DNA of 64,000 nt from a bacterium 210917-DFI.7.65 (GCA_020555865.1 JAJCJJ010000001.1:372001-436000), one strand, 5' to 3'. Counted from the first letter of the stretch, positions 1 to 8,289 are shown. The notes: generated by a model not told the origin, from the sequence alone. Numbers and translations are program-made.

Positions 1-416
1 CCCTTCCGGAGAACGAAGCACATCCAGAAGCGTGGCGCGGATCATTTCCTGAAAGGATTTGCTGTGCAGAAATGTGTCGAACATGCTGTTGCCGCCGGCG
101 GGTTCTGCTGCAGTCTGAGGCTTTGGGGCAGCGCGGCGGGGAGCCGCGGGGGCGATGGGCGTGTCCACGAAATCCTCCGGGTCCATGTCGGCCCAGTGTT
201 CCATTTTGGTGCGGTCGTTGCTTTCGCCGCGTAGGTAAAACAGGGAAACGGCAAAAAAGGAGGCCATTTTTTCCTGCTGCTCCTTTGTGGGGGTCTGGCG
301 GCCCGTTTCAAATTTATCGACGCTGCCCTTGGGGAGCCCCAGAGCGGCGGCCAGGGCAGGGCGGCTCAGTCCCTTTTCTGTGCGAAGCGCCTCAATGCGC
401 TGCTGCATAGTGACCA
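1..416 (-). CDS. XRE-family HTH regulator, 3' end cut by window edge
   Basis: Read on the minus strand from an ATG at 416 with GGGAGG seven bases upstream. The first 60 residues form a helix-turn-helix of the XRE/Cro type (QQRIEALRTEKGLSRPALAA, then a recognition helix with LPKGSVDKFETGRQTP). The rest is an alanine- and proline-rich linker and a start of a helical segment. At least 138 codons are present and the gene continues left of base 1. A DNA-binding role is known for the family; the target is not visible. No partner gene can be seen on this side. Confidence 0.75.
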
Positions 417-732
417 TAAAAATACCTCCCAGTATGGTTTGCCTCAGTATAGCACGCGGCGGCGGCTGTGTAAACTGTGACATCATGTGCGATTTTCGGA
501 AAAGCGGGGGAATCCGGCGCCGCGGAGCGTCTGTATTCGGAGCGGATGCGCGCTTTTCTGCGGGAAATGGGAAATAGGGGATAAAAAACTGGACCTTTAC
601 ATGGTGGGATGGTTTATGATGATGCCGGATCTGCGGGGCTGTGGCTGCGGGGAAAGCGATCCCTGATGAAAAACGGAGGCTCCCCAGGGGTGGCGGGGAG
701 CCTCCGTTTTCTATGTTCATTGGATGGGACGC
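417..732. other. Intergenic region with no gene seen
   Basis: Between the XRE gene and the small gene at 733 no open frame with a ribosome binding site is convincing. The only clear element is the terminator hairpin at 670-710. The first part carries the minus-strand promoter and RBS of the XRE gene. Confidence 0.5.
670..710 (-). terminator. Rho-independent terminator of left transporter module
   Basis: Perfect 16-bp stem (670-685 with 695-710) containing CGGAGGCTCCCC, followed on the minus strand by a T run. It lies 23 bp past the stop codon of the 87-residue gene and ends the left transporter operon. Confidence 0.85.
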
Positions 733-996
733 TTACTTGATGTAACCGTTGATCATCTGCATGCCATAGTCGTTTACCTTCCAGTAAACGCGCAGCTTGC
801 CCTCTTCATCCAGATCAAAACGGGTTTCATCCAGAAGACCGTTGTTCTGTGCAGTCATCAGACCCTCCTGCACAGCGGGGAACTTAAGCATTTTGAAGTG
901 GCCGTATTCACCCTTCAGTTCGTTAATCACATCGTTGACGCAACGCTCTTTACCGTCTTTGAACAGCAGCAGCATGGAATAATACAAAGGTCTCAT
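733..996 (-). CDS. 87-residue protein paired with DMT transporter (left copy)
   Basis: Family not recognised. The protein starts MRPLYYSMLLLFKDGKERCV and has a helix-helix-strand pattern suggestive of a small winged-helix fold, but no catalytic or metal motif is apparent. It begins three bases after the transporter stop codon, so the two are translated together. Its copy at 4683-4946 differs at four residues only (near positions 29-32 and 51). The strict pairing with both transporter copies suggests a regulator or accessory factor of transport; this is inference. Confidence 0.75.
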   Translation of the reverse strand: MRPLYYSMLLLFKDGKERCVNDVINELKGEYGHFKMLKFPAVQEGLMTAQNNGLLDETRFDLDEEGKLRVYWKVNDYGMQMINGYIK

Positions 997-999
997 GAT

Positions 1000-2067
1000 T
1001 TAAGCCTCCTTCTTCTTGAACACGCTCAGCGGGTTAATGTCACCGACCATGGCGATACCGATGATCATGATGGCCGCGAAAATCCACTGAATGGCGGACA
1101 GGGCATACCCTTCCATGCCGCCCAGCACACCGCAGCAAACCCAGGTGAAGAAGGGCGCCCAGAAAGCGTAGGAGCCATTGCAGGTCATGCCCAGAGCAGC
1201 GCCGCACATGGAGGCGCCCTTGTACCAGAAGCCAAAGGACAAACCGGCAAACAGACCGGAGATGACGAAGAAGATCACAGAACTGTCAGTGAACGCAGTG
1301 GCCAGTAGGCCGAAAGGATTGACGCCGTTGCCATCGATCAGGCACAGCAGAGGCAGCACAATCAGCATATTGCCGATGCCGGAAGTGACCTGGCGGATGG
1401 TGATGCCGATGTTGTACTCGATCAGGGTGGTGCCGAAGCCGGCGACCGCGCCTTCAATACCCCAGCCCAGAGCGCACACCAGCGCCAGCAGGATGCCGAT
1501 CATGGTAGTACCGCCGAAGCCGTCGAACGATGTACCGCCGATGACAGTGGCGCAGATCAAACATACAATGATACCGCCGATCATGACAGGAGTCAATTTC
1601 TGTTTGAACACGATGCGTCCGATAATGGCGCCGATTGTTGCATTCAATGCAGCAAAAGGTACAATAATGGAACCGGCCAGCTGCAGAGCGGCAACGTATG
1701 CTGTCGAAGCAATAGGGCCGCCGATGATGGCACAGATGATCATCACCAGACCGGGCTTGGTCTTCAGGCAGCGCGCAAAGTCACCCAGTTCACCCTTAAT
1801 ACCGCATTTGATCAGCATCCAGATACCACTCAGGGTATCGTTCACACCGGAACCCAGAGCAGCCAGCACATAAGTAATGGCGAACGTAGACAAACCGGCG
1901 GTGTTTGCGCCGTACCACTCGCTGCCCCAATAACCTTGGGTCATGCCCCAGGTCAGGAAGCCGGTGTACAGACCGTAGGTGACGCCGGACATGATGGCGA
2001 TAATTACGCCTTTTTTCATGAACGCGGAGTCAACTTTTTTCTTGGCAGCAATTGCATTACTGTTCAT
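1000..2067 (-). CDS. DMT-superfamily 10-TM transporter (left copy)
   Basis: 355 residues with about ten hydrophobic segments and the two-fold repeat typical of EamA/DMT carriers. Glycine-rich helices such as ALVCALGWGIEGAVAGFG are visible. The start at 2067 (MNSNAIAAKKK) matches the paralogue at 3612; AAGGGA lies upstream. DMT members include the choline importer LicB, and a LicA-like kinase gene and a choline-lyase operon follow within 6 kb, so choline or a related amine is a reasonable substrate guess. No promoter is visible between its start and the recombinase gene, so it may be silent in this orientation. Confidence 0.85.
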   Translation of the reverse strand: MNSNAIAAKKKVDSAFMKKGVIIAIMSGVTYGLYTGFLTWGMTQGYWGSEWYGANTAGLSTFAITYVLAALGSGVNDTLSGIWMLIKCGIKGELGDFARCLKTKPGLVMIICAIIGGPIASTAYVAALQLAGSIIVPFAALNATIGAIIGRIVFKQKLTPVMIGGIIVCLICATVIGGTSFDGFGGTTMIGILLALVCALGWGIEGAVAGFGTTLIEYNIGITIRQVTSGIGNMLIVLPLLCLIDGNGVNPFGLLATAFTDSSVIFFVISGLFAGLSFGFWYKGASMCGAALGMTCNGSYAFWAPFFTWVCCGVLGGMEGYALSAIQWIFAAIMIIGIAMVGDINPLSVFKKKEA

Positions 2068-2150
2068 AAAAAATACATTCCCTTCTCTTTTCCCAGAGTA
2101 TTTGCCCCGAAAGCAATCCTGCGTTTCATTCAGGAGAACCGCTGCTTTAC

Positions 2151-2172
2151 AGCCCTTAAGCTGCAAACTTAA
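2151..2172 (-). repeat. 22-bp inverted repeat, left (candidate recombination site)
   Basis: Read on the minus strand this is identical to 3504-3525. The core is TTAAG-TTTGCAG-CTTAA: two 5-bp inverted arms around a 7-bp asymmetric centre, which is the architecture of tyrosine recombinase crossover sites. Between this site and the leader homology starting at 2109 the two copies are unrelated for about 41-44 bp, so the site is conserved on its own. Confidence 0.75.
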
Positions 2173-2233
2173 CGCACAGATTCTTCGGTGAAAAAGACGG
2201 GGTAGGAATCGGAAGGAAAGGAAGGCAGTTAGA

Positions 2234-3208
2234 ATGACAGATTGTAATGTCAAATATCGGGACTGGTTACAAGAATGGTTGGTTCGGATCAGAGGAGGCG
2301 TGAAAGAATCCACTTGGGCAAACTATTCCGTAGCGGTAATGAACCATATTCTTCCAGCACTGGGAGAATATACGCTGGAAGAATTGACTGAGGAGAAGCT
2401 GCAGGAAACTGTGTTTTTCTGGCTGCGGCAGGGCCGGCTGGACGGGAGTGGAGGCCTGTCTGGAAAGACGGTGAAAGATCTGGCCAACGTTGTAAAAGGC
2501 AGCCTGCGCGCAGCGCGCCGGTATTATCACCTTCCCCCGCAGGATATTTCCCTGCGCTGCCCCGGCACGGCACTGCCGCGCATGGATGTTCTGACGGCGT
2601 CCGAGCAGAAGCGTCTTGTGTGCGCAGCGCTCAGCGAGGGGAATTGCCGGAGCGCCGGCATCTTGATTAGCTTATATACGGGGCTGCGTATTGGAGAACT
2701 ATGCGCACTGCAGTGGAAAGATATCGATCTGAAAGGCCGAATAGTACATGTACGCAAAACCGTGCAGCGCATTTTTTACAAAGAATGGACCGGCGCTGCC
2801 AAAAGCAGCGTGGTCATCACCGCGCCAAAAACCCGCAGCGCGGCGCGGGATGTGCCGCTGGCCAGCTTTCTTGTGCCGTTGCTGCGCGAACTGCATTGCA
2901 GCGATCCTGAAACCTATGTGCTTTCTGGCGACCGGAAGTGCCTGGAGCCGAAAACCTACCGCACTTTTTATAAACGCTTTTTGGAACGCAACAATCTGCC
3001 GATGCTTCGGTTCCACGGCCTGCGGCATACGTTTGCTACGCTCTGTATTGAGGACGGCGCGGACTGCAAGACAGTCAGTGCCCTGCTGGGGCATGCTTCG
3101 GTCAACCTGACCCTCAGCCTTTATGTGCATCCGCAGATAGAACAAAAACGCAAGTGTATCGAACGGCTTCCGGTGTATGAAAGCCGCCGTGCCGCGCGCC
3201 GGTTTTAA
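2234..3208 (+). CDS. Tyrosine recombinase/integrase of the transporter switch
   Basis: 324 residues. An N-terminal SAM-like core-binding domain (about 5-110) is followed by the catalytic domain. Catalytic residues are visible: Arg in TGLRIGE, His and Arg in HGLRHTF, His in LLGHAS, and the Tyr nucleophile in LSLYVHP. RBS GGAAGG precedes the ATG. The gene sits inside the 1.37-kb segment bounded by the 22-bp inverted repeats, 62 bp from the left one. No phage or conjugation genes accompany it, so it most likely acts on these local sites as an invertase rather than mobilising an element. Confidence 0.9.
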   Translation: MTDCNVKYRDWLQEWLVRIRGGVKESTWANYSVAVMNHILPALGEYTLEELTEEKLQETVFFWLRQGRLDGSGGLSGKTVKDLANVVKGSLRAARRYYHLPPQDISLRCPGTALPRMDVLTASEQKRLVCAALSEGNCRSAGILISLYTGLRIGELCALQWKDIDLKGRIVHVRKTVQRIFYKEWTGAAKSSVVITAPKTRSAARDVPLASFLVPLLRELHCSDPETYVLSGDRKCLEPKTYRTFYKRFLERNNLPMLRFHGLRHTFATLCIEDGADCKTVSALLGHASVNLTLSLYVHPQIEQKRKCIERLPVYESRRAARRF

Positions 3209-3503
3209 GGAGGCAATTTCTGGAACTATTTTGACTTTTTGAGAAATAATTTACAAAACAGGAAGCGGGCCGCTCCGAAATTTGGGCCGGCCCGCAATTT
3301 TAGCAAAAAAATGGCGAACTTTTACGTTGCGTTATACATTATAATCCAACTAAATCAATAAAATACAATATGTTTTTTTAGAATGTATTCATTGTTCCAC
3401 AATATTCTCCGCTTTTTTCGATGCCTTATTGACAATATTCACTAAAATGAAAACATACAAATGTCCCGTATGTCGTTTTGCTGTCAAGGGGTGAACGGAG
3501 GAC
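3209..3503 (+). promoter_or_regulatory. Non-coding part of invertible segment with candidate outward promoter
   Basis: About 300 bp, AT-rich, between the recombinase stop and the right 22-bp repeat. It contains a consensus -35 hexamer TTGACA at 3429-3434 with only weak -10 candidates (around 3452-3462), and an isolated TATAAT at 3340-3345. These point towards the right-hand transporter. The opposite end of the segment (2173-2233) shows no promoter-like sequence. Which element starts transcription cannot be told by eye. Confidence 0.45.
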
Positions 3504-3525
3504 TTAAGTTTGCAGCTTAAGGGCT
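3504..3525 (+). repeat. 22-bp inverted repeat, right (candidate recombination site)
   Basis: Perfect inverted copy of 2151-2172. It lies 86 bp upstream of the right transporter start. A hairpin (GCAGTGC and GCACTGC, 3529-3548) follows it directly, replacing the different spacer of the left side. Confidence 0.75.
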
Positions 3526-3611
3526 TCCTGCAGTGCTGAAAGGCACTGCGGCGGCGAGGCTGTGCACCGCGGGGCAAATACTCTGGGAAAAGAGAAGGGA
3601 ATGTATTTTTT

Positions 3612-4679
3612 ATGAACAGTAATGCAATTGCTGCCAAGAAAAAAGTTGACTCCGCGTTCATGAAAAAAGGCGTATTTATCGCCATCATGTCCGGTGTCAC
3701 CTACGGTCTGTACACCGGCTTCTTGACGCTGGGTATGGCAAGAGGCATTTGGGGTGCTGACTGGTACGGCGCAAATACCTCCGGCCTGTCTGTGTTCGCC
3801 ATTACTTATGTGCTGGCTGCTCTGGGCTCCGGTGTAAACGATACCATCAGTGGTATCTGGATGCTGATTAAGTGCGGCATCATGGGCGAGCTGGGCGACT
3901 GGGTGCGCTGCCTGAAGACCAAGCCCGGCGTGGTGATGATCATCTGCGCACTGATCGGCGGCCCTATCGCTTCCACCTGCTACGTTGCCGCTTTGCAGAT
4001 GGCCGGCACCATCATCGTGCCTTTCGCTGCACTGAATGCGGCCATCGGTGCCATCATCGGACGTTTTGTCTTTAAGCAGAAGCTGTCCCCTGTCATGGTT
4101 GGCGGCATCATTCTGTGCCTGATCTGCGCCACTGTCATCGGCGGTACATCGTTTGATGGCTTCGGCGGTACTACTATGGTCGGTATCCTGCTGGCGCTGG
4201 TGTGCGCTCTGGGCTGGGGTATTGAAGGCGCGGTCGCCGGTTTTGGCACCACTCTGATCGAGTACAACATCGGTATCACCATCCGCCAGGTTACCTCCGG
4301 TGTGGCCAACATGATCATTGTGCTGCCCCTGCTGTGCATGATCGACGGCAACGGTCTGAATGCTTTCGGCCTGCTGTCTACCGCTTTCACCGACAGCTCC
4401 GTGATCTTCTTTGTCATTTCCGGTCTGTTTGCTGGTTTGTCCTACGGCTTCTGGTACAAGGGCGCTTCCATGTGCGGCGCTGCTCTGGGCATGACCTGCA
4501 ACGGTGCGTATGCATTCTGGGCTCCTTTCTTTACCTGGGTTGTCTGCGGCCTGTTCGGCGGCATTGAGGGGTATGCCCTGTCCGCCATTCAGTGGATCTT
4601 CGCGGCCATCATGATCATCGGTATCGCCATGGTCGGCGACATTAACCCGCTGAGTGTGTTCAAGAAGAAGGAGGCTTAA
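3612..4679 (+). CDS. DMT-superfamily 10-TM transporter (right copy)
   Basis: 355 residues, about 90 percent identical by eye to the copy at 1000-2067. Differences cluster in the first extracytoplasmic region (for example LGMARGIWGADW versus WGMTQGYWGSEW), which could alter substrate preference. Leader and start are the same as in the left copy (GAAGGGA upstream). In the present orientation the promoter-bearing end of the invertible segment faces this gene, so it is the probable expressed copy. LicB-like choline uptake is a guess from neighbourhood only. Confidence 0.85.
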   Translation: MNSNAIAAKKKVDSAFMKKGVFIAIMSGVTYGLYTGFLTLGMARGIWGADWYGANTSGLSVFAITYVLAALGSGVNDTISGIWMLIKCGIMGELGDWVRCLKTKPGVVMIICALIGGPIASTCYVAALQMAGTIIVPFAALNAAIGAIIGRFVFKQKLSPVMVGGIILCLICATVIGGTSFDGFGGTTMVGILLALVCALGWGIEGAVAGFGTTLIEYNIGITIRQVTSGVANMIIVLPLLCMIDGNGLNAFGLLSTAFTDSSVIFFVISGLFAGLSYGFWYKGASMCGAALGMTCNGAYAFWAPFFTWVVCGLFGGIEGYALSAIQWIFAAIMIIGIAMVGDINPLSVFKKKEA

Positions 4680-4682
4680 ATC

Positions 4683-4946
4683 ATGAGACCTTTGTATTAT
4701 TCCATGCTGCTGCTGTTCAAGGACGGCAAAGAGCGCTGCGTCAACGATGTGATCAATGAGCTGAAACCGGAATACAACGGCTTCAAAATGCTCAAGTTCC
4801 CTGCTGTGCAGGAGGGTCTGATGACTGCGCAGCAGAACGGTCTTCTGGATGAAACCCGTTTTGATCTGGATGAAGAGGGCAAGCTGCGTGTTTACTGGAA
4901 GGTAAACGACTACGGCATGCAGATGATCAACGGCTACATCAAGTAA
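4683..4946 (+). CDS. 87-residue protein paired with DMT transporter (right copy)
   Basis: Starts three bases after the transporter stop, exactly as the left copy does. 83 of 87 residues are identical to the left copy. The C-terminal half is strongly charged and ends KVNDYGMQMINGYIK. No known family was recognised. Conservation of both gene order and sequence in the two modules indicates the protein is needed with the transporter. Confidence 0.75.
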   Translation: MRPLYYSMLLLFKDGKERCVNDVINELKPEYNGFKMLKFPAVQEGLMTAQQNGLLDETRFDLDEEGKLRVYWKVNDYGMQMINGYIK

Positions 4947-4981
4947 GCGTTCTGTTGTCTGGAACAATCATATTATAAAAG

Positions 4982-5022
4982 AAAAAACAGCGGTCCAAAC
5001 ACCCCGGGCCGCTGTTTTTTTC
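4982..5022 (+). terminator. Terminator of right transporter module
   Basis: Stem ACAGCGGTCC with GGGCCGCTGT and a run of seven T. It lies 36 bp after the small gene and differs in sequence from the left-module terminator. Confidence 0.85.
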
Positions 5023-5060
5023 TTTTGCGCACAGATGTGCTGTGATCTGTGCCAAATGAT

Positions 5061-5612
5061 CTATTTGTATTCAGGCTGTTTGCCGTGCTTCAGGATGTCT
5101 TCTTTTATATGGCGGAACGCTGCGTCCTCGCCCTGATCCTTGAGCACGGTAAGCATATCCAGCAGCAGCGCTGCGGTGTTGGGATGGATCATATAGTGCC
5201 CAACGGAACGCATATAATAGTCGTACGGGTCACTGTCGCGGTACGCACTGCCGCGGTATGTTTTGCTGGCGGCCACACGGTCGCAAAACATCTCGGCCAC
5301 ATAACGCACAGGCATTTCCAAACCGGCCATCCGATGGCCCGCCTGAGGGGTATAGTCGATCCAGTATTCCAGGTGATGCCTGTTGCGCCCCTTGTGATGC
5401 AGCCAGGCGGAGGAATAGCCTTTGTCCTGGCGTTCGCCGTCGTTGGGGCTGTGGGTGCCAAAATAGTATTTTGCGCCCACGAGAAATTCGGTGGGGGAAT
5501 ATTTGCTCAGGTCGTGGGTCAGGCCCTGCCAGTAAAGCCCCAGGCGGAAACAGCCTTTCAGGACCAGCCATTTATGGTGCGTAACGGTTTTGAAGTGCTT
5601 AATCGGATGCAA
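5061..5612 (-). CDS. DUF5662 family protein
   Basis: 183 residues, minus strand. Rich in His and aromatic residues, with the characteristic segments LTHDLSKYSPTEF and WLHHKGRNRHHLEYWID. The clustered His/Asp residues look like a metal site of the HD-like kind, but the family has no established function known to me. It stands alone, convergent with the right transporter module across the 4982 terminator. Confidence 0.75.
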   Translation of the reverse strand: MHPIKHFKTVTHHKWLVLKGCFRLGLYWQGLTHDLSKYSPTEFLVGAKYYFGTHSPNDGERQDKGYSSAWLHHKGRNRHHLEYWIDYTPQAGHRMAGLEMPVRYVAEMFCDRVAASKTYRGSAYRDSDPYDYYMRSVGHYMIHPNTAALLLDMLTVLKDQGEDAAFRHIKEDILKHGKQPEYK

Positions 5613-5838
5613 GCGGATTCCCCCTTTGCTATATAGTGTACTACGGCACTACGGTACTGTGCAAGAAAAATTCAAAAATGCCGCGGGAAATTACGCGGCG
5701 GAAAACGGCTGGAACAGGACGGTTTTCCGCTGCGTTTTTTTCTTTTCTGCGCTTGGGAGGCGCGGCATATTGACGGACAAGGGTGCATATAGTGAAAAGA
5801 CACAGCGCCGAAGAAGGCAGAGGAAAGGTGAGCGAGAG

Positions 5839-6438
5839 ATGGAAGAGTATACCCACGAAAATGAAGTCCTGCTGACGGGCACGGTCCTGGAACCGCCGGA
5901 GTATTCGCACAGCAATCATGCTGAGCGTTTTGTTCGCTTCCCGCTGCAGGTACTCCGCTTATCCGGCCAAACGGATGAGTTGGCGGTGTTGGCCCCGGAG
6001 CGGCTGCTCCGGCGGATGACGGTGGAGGCAGGGGGGCGCATCAGCGTGGAGGGGCAGCTGCGCTCTTATAATAATAAATCCGGCCAGGGCAGCCGGCTGG
6101 TGATCACGACATTTGCGCGCGCGCTGTGCCGGGGCGGGGAAGAAGACTGCAATGAGATTCGCCTGAGCGGTGTTTTGTGCAAGCCGCCGGTGCTCCGCTG
6201 CACCCCGCTGGGACGGGAAATCTGCGATTTGATGCTGGCGGTCAACCGCAGCTATGGCCGGGCCGATTATATCCCCTGCATTGCCTGGGGAGGGCTGGCG
6301 GAGGAAACCAGCCTGCTGGGTGTGGGCGATCCGCTTTCTTTTGAAGGACGGGTGCAGAGCCGCCTTTATCATAAAATGACGCCCCGGGGGCAGGAAGACC
6401 GCACGGCTTATGAAGTGTCGGTCATGTGTTTGCGATAG
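5839..6438 (+). CDS. Single-stranded DNA-binding (OB-fold) protein, atypical
   Basis: 199 residues from ATG 5839, with AAAGGTGA eight bases upstream; the frame is open further upstream but without an RBS. The sequence reads as two OB-fold-like halves: NEVLLTGTVLEPPEYS near residue 7 and EIRLSGVLCKPPVLRC near residue 112, each the SSB/PriB-type first strand. The acidic tail of canonical SSB is absent, so this is a paralogue and probably not the replicative SSB. It is a single-gene unit with no clear partners. Confidence 0.6.
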   Translation: MEEYTHENEVLLTGTVLEPPEYSHSNHAERFVRFPLQVLRLSGQTDELAVLAPERLLRRMTVEAGGRISVEGQLRSYNNKSGQGSRLVITTFARALCRGGEEDCNEIRLSGVLCKPPVLRCTPLGREICDLMLAVNRSYGRADYIPCIAWGGLAEETSLLGVGDPLSFEGRVQSRLYHKMTPRGQEDRTAYEVSVMCLR

Positions 6439-6648
6439 AAAAATAGAAAAAAGAAACCGGCTTTTTCTTTTGCGTTTTTGCATTTTTTTGTACTTTGCAG
6501 GTCAAAATTGTGCGAGCCGGGAAAAGGGGGCTGTGTTACAATATCGGTAAGCCAAAGCGCCCTCCGGCAGGGGGAGCGCCGCTCAGATCTGCCTGCCGGG
6601 AGCGCTTGAAGATTCTGGGGTTACAAATGAGAAGGGATGTGTTTGCAG

Positions 6649-7203
6649 ATGGGGAAGGAAATTGCGGTTCTGCTGGGCAGCCCCCGCAGAGGCGGCAATA
6701 CGGAGCAGATGGCGGACGCTTTTATCCGCGGTGCAGAAAAGGCGGGGCACCGAGCTGTGAAAATTTATGCCGCAGACCGGAAAGCGGACTGTGTTGCCTG
6801 CGGCGGATGCTATTCCTCTGAGGATCGGCCTTGCTGCCGGAATGCGGATTTCAATGAAATTGCGCCGGTGCTGTTGCGCGCGGACGGTATTGTATTCGCC
6901 ACGCCGTTGTACTGGTACGATTTTCCGGGTAAGCTGAAATGTCTGATTGATAATATGTATTGCTTTTATGCAGCGGGTAAGGATCTGTCGCACAAAAAGG
7001 CGGCCATTCTCTCCTGCGGCGAGGAAACGGGCAACTACATGATGTTTGACGGCCTGCAGCGCAGTTTCGAGTTGATCTGCCGGGTTGCGGGATGGAGCAT
7101 TGCGGATCAGATCTACGTTCCCGGTGTGTTGGAAGTGGGCGCTATTCAGCGGACCGACGGCCTGCAGCGCAGCGAAGCGCTGGGCGGGCATTTTTTCGGA
7201 TGA
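6649..7203 (+). CDS. Flavodoxin-fold NAD(P)H:FMN reductase family protein
   Basis: 184 residues, with the FMN phosphate-binding start AVLLGSPRRGGNTEQMA and the later ATPLYWYDFPGKLKCLIDN typical of the iron-sulfur flavoprotein / FMN-reductase superfamily. The cysteine cluster CVACGGCYSSEDRPCC (residues about 48-63) could bind an iron-sulfur centre or disulfide. The start is uncertain: ATG 6637 (AAGGG directly adjacent), TTG 6643 and ATG 6649 are all possible. Likely a soluble electron carrier or reductase; the substrate is unknown. Confidence 0.75.
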   Translation: MGKEIAVLLGSPRRGGNTEQMADAFIRGAEKAGHRAVKIYAADRKADCVACGGCYSSEDRPCCRNADFNEIAPVLLRADGIVFATPLYWYDFPGKLKCLIDNMYCFYAAGKDLSHKKAAILSCGEETGNYMMFDGLQRSFELICRVAGWSIADQIYVPGVLEVGAIQRTDGLQRSEALGGHFFG

Positions 7204-7209
7204 ACATAA

Positions 7210-7243
7210 AAAGAGAGGCCGACAGCATCGGTCTCTCTTTTTT
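7210..7243. terminator. Bidirectional terminator between FMN reductase and choline kinase
   Basis: Stem AGAGAGGCCGA with TCGGTCTCTCT and T runs on both sides. It serves the two convergent genes. Confidence 0.85.
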
Positions 7244-7258
7244 GGCTCTTTTTGTTTT

Positions 7259-8182
7259 TTACCATTTGACCATGGACGCCACGCTGCTGTCGGGATCTTG
7301 GGTCAGCGCTTTGAGGTTGCGGCGGAAGCGGTTGTAACGATTGTAGCAGTAATCGAGAAAATCCTCGCCGCTGTAATGCCGGACCAAGGCCCAGATCGAC
7401 CAGAGCAGATCCTGCGCCATGATGAAGCAGCGGATCTTTGCCATTTCCTGGCGGCTGGCGCCGGCGGAACCAAAGTAATAGGAGAAAAACTCTGTGATGG
7501 CAGGGCCGGCCAGACGGGATTCGCCGATGTACATGGCGATGTCCCAGGTGGGATCGTTCATGCCGGAATATTCCCAGTCGATCAAATAGGGCTGCCGGGT
7601 AACGGTGTCCATCAGGAAGTTTTCCGGCACGGTATCATTGTGGCACGGGATGGATTCAAACGAAGAGACGGTTCTCTCAATGAAATGGAACAAGTGCTCC
7701 TTGAGATAGGGATGGTCGGAAAACAGCTGTCCATCCAGGCCTTGTATCAGATGCTCGTATTTGCGCAGCTCTGCCGTCCAGTCAAACGTGTTGGAGAAAG
7801 GCTTTGGGCTGGCATGGGTGGTCTTGAGCAGGGCGGCAACATTGCGCAGGCATTCCGAAGAAGATGGATCCAGCGCGGCGAAGGTGTGGCTGTGCTCCAC
7901 ATATTCGCTGATCTTGATGCCGCTGTGCTCGTCGAAATAGACGCATACGGAATTGATCCCGAGCTCTGAGGCAATGACGTTGTTGGCATGCTCTGCAGGG
8001 CGGTTAAGCATCTGCTCTGTCATTACGCCGGGTTCGCGGATAATGTATAGCTTTCCGCGGATACGCATGATGTAATTGTAATTGGTCAGACCGCCGGCGA
8101 AGTGGGACTTATCGTACAAGATGGTGGGATCGTGAAACACTTCGCGCAGCGTGCTTTGGACCAGTTGTTCACGTGTATTCAT
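7259..8182 (-). CDS. LicA-like choline/ethanolamine kinase
   Basis: 307 residues. It has the APH/choline-kinase fold: the nucleotide loop near LTNYNYIMRIRGKLYIIREPG, the Brenner motif CHNDTVPENFL and the choline-kinase signature LIDWEYSGMNDPTWDIA. The family phosphorylates choline or ethanolamine with ATP in the cytoplasm. It is divergent from the choline-lyase operon, so it competes for or diverts the same substrate. Its own promoter is at 8290-8318. Distinguishing choline from another amino alcohol is not possible by eye. Confidence 0.85.
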   Translation of the reverse strand: MNTREQLVQSTLREVFHDPTILYDKSHFAGGLTNYNYIMRIRGKLYIIREPGVMTEQMLNRPAEHANNVIASELGINSVCVYFDEHSGIKISEYVEHSHTFAALDPSSSECLRNVAALLKTTHASPKPFSNTFDWTAELRKYEHLIQGLDGQLFSDHPYLKEHLFHFIERTVSSFESIPCHNDTVPENFLMDTVTRQPYLIDWEYSGMNDPTWDIAMYIGESRLAGPAITEFFSYYFGSAGASRQEMAKIRCFIMAQDLLWSIWALVRHYSGEDFLDYCYNRYNRFRRNLKALTQDPDSSVASMVKW

Positions 8183-8289
8183 AAATAAAAATCACCAAAA
8201 ATCATATTTTGCACCTGGGACGCTCGAGCGGCGGGGAGCATGCCACATATAGGACAAAAAAATACAACACTTTCTTTGTAATTGCCTTT

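Larger units (their letters stand above)
729..2109 (-). repeat. Left arm of 1,381-bp imperfect inverted repeat
   Basis: This arm carries the leader, transporter and 87-residue gene. The right arm at 3570-4950 is exactly the same length and in opposite orientation. The two transporter proteins differ at about 37 of 355 positions and the small proteins at 4 of 87. Many differences are synonymous, so this is an old duplication kept without net indels. The homology ends at 2109, short of the 22-bp repeat. Confidence 0.85.
3570..4950 (+). repeat. Right arm of 1,381-bp imperfect inverted repeat
   Basis: Homologous to 729-2109 in inverted orientation, from the common leader CGGGGCAAAT to four bases past the stop of the 87-residue gene. 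The equal length of both arms means there is no net insertion or deletion. Beyond either end the sequences differ and each has its own terminator. Confidence 0.85.

Noticed and set aside
2068..2313. N-terminal extension of the left transporter to 2313
   Set aside because: It would run through the recombination site and recombinase start; the right copy begins at the equivalent of 2067.
3504..4967. Antisense frame over the right transporter module
   Set aside because: Composition is that of a shadow frame and the same appears opposite the left module; sense products are coherent membrane proteins.
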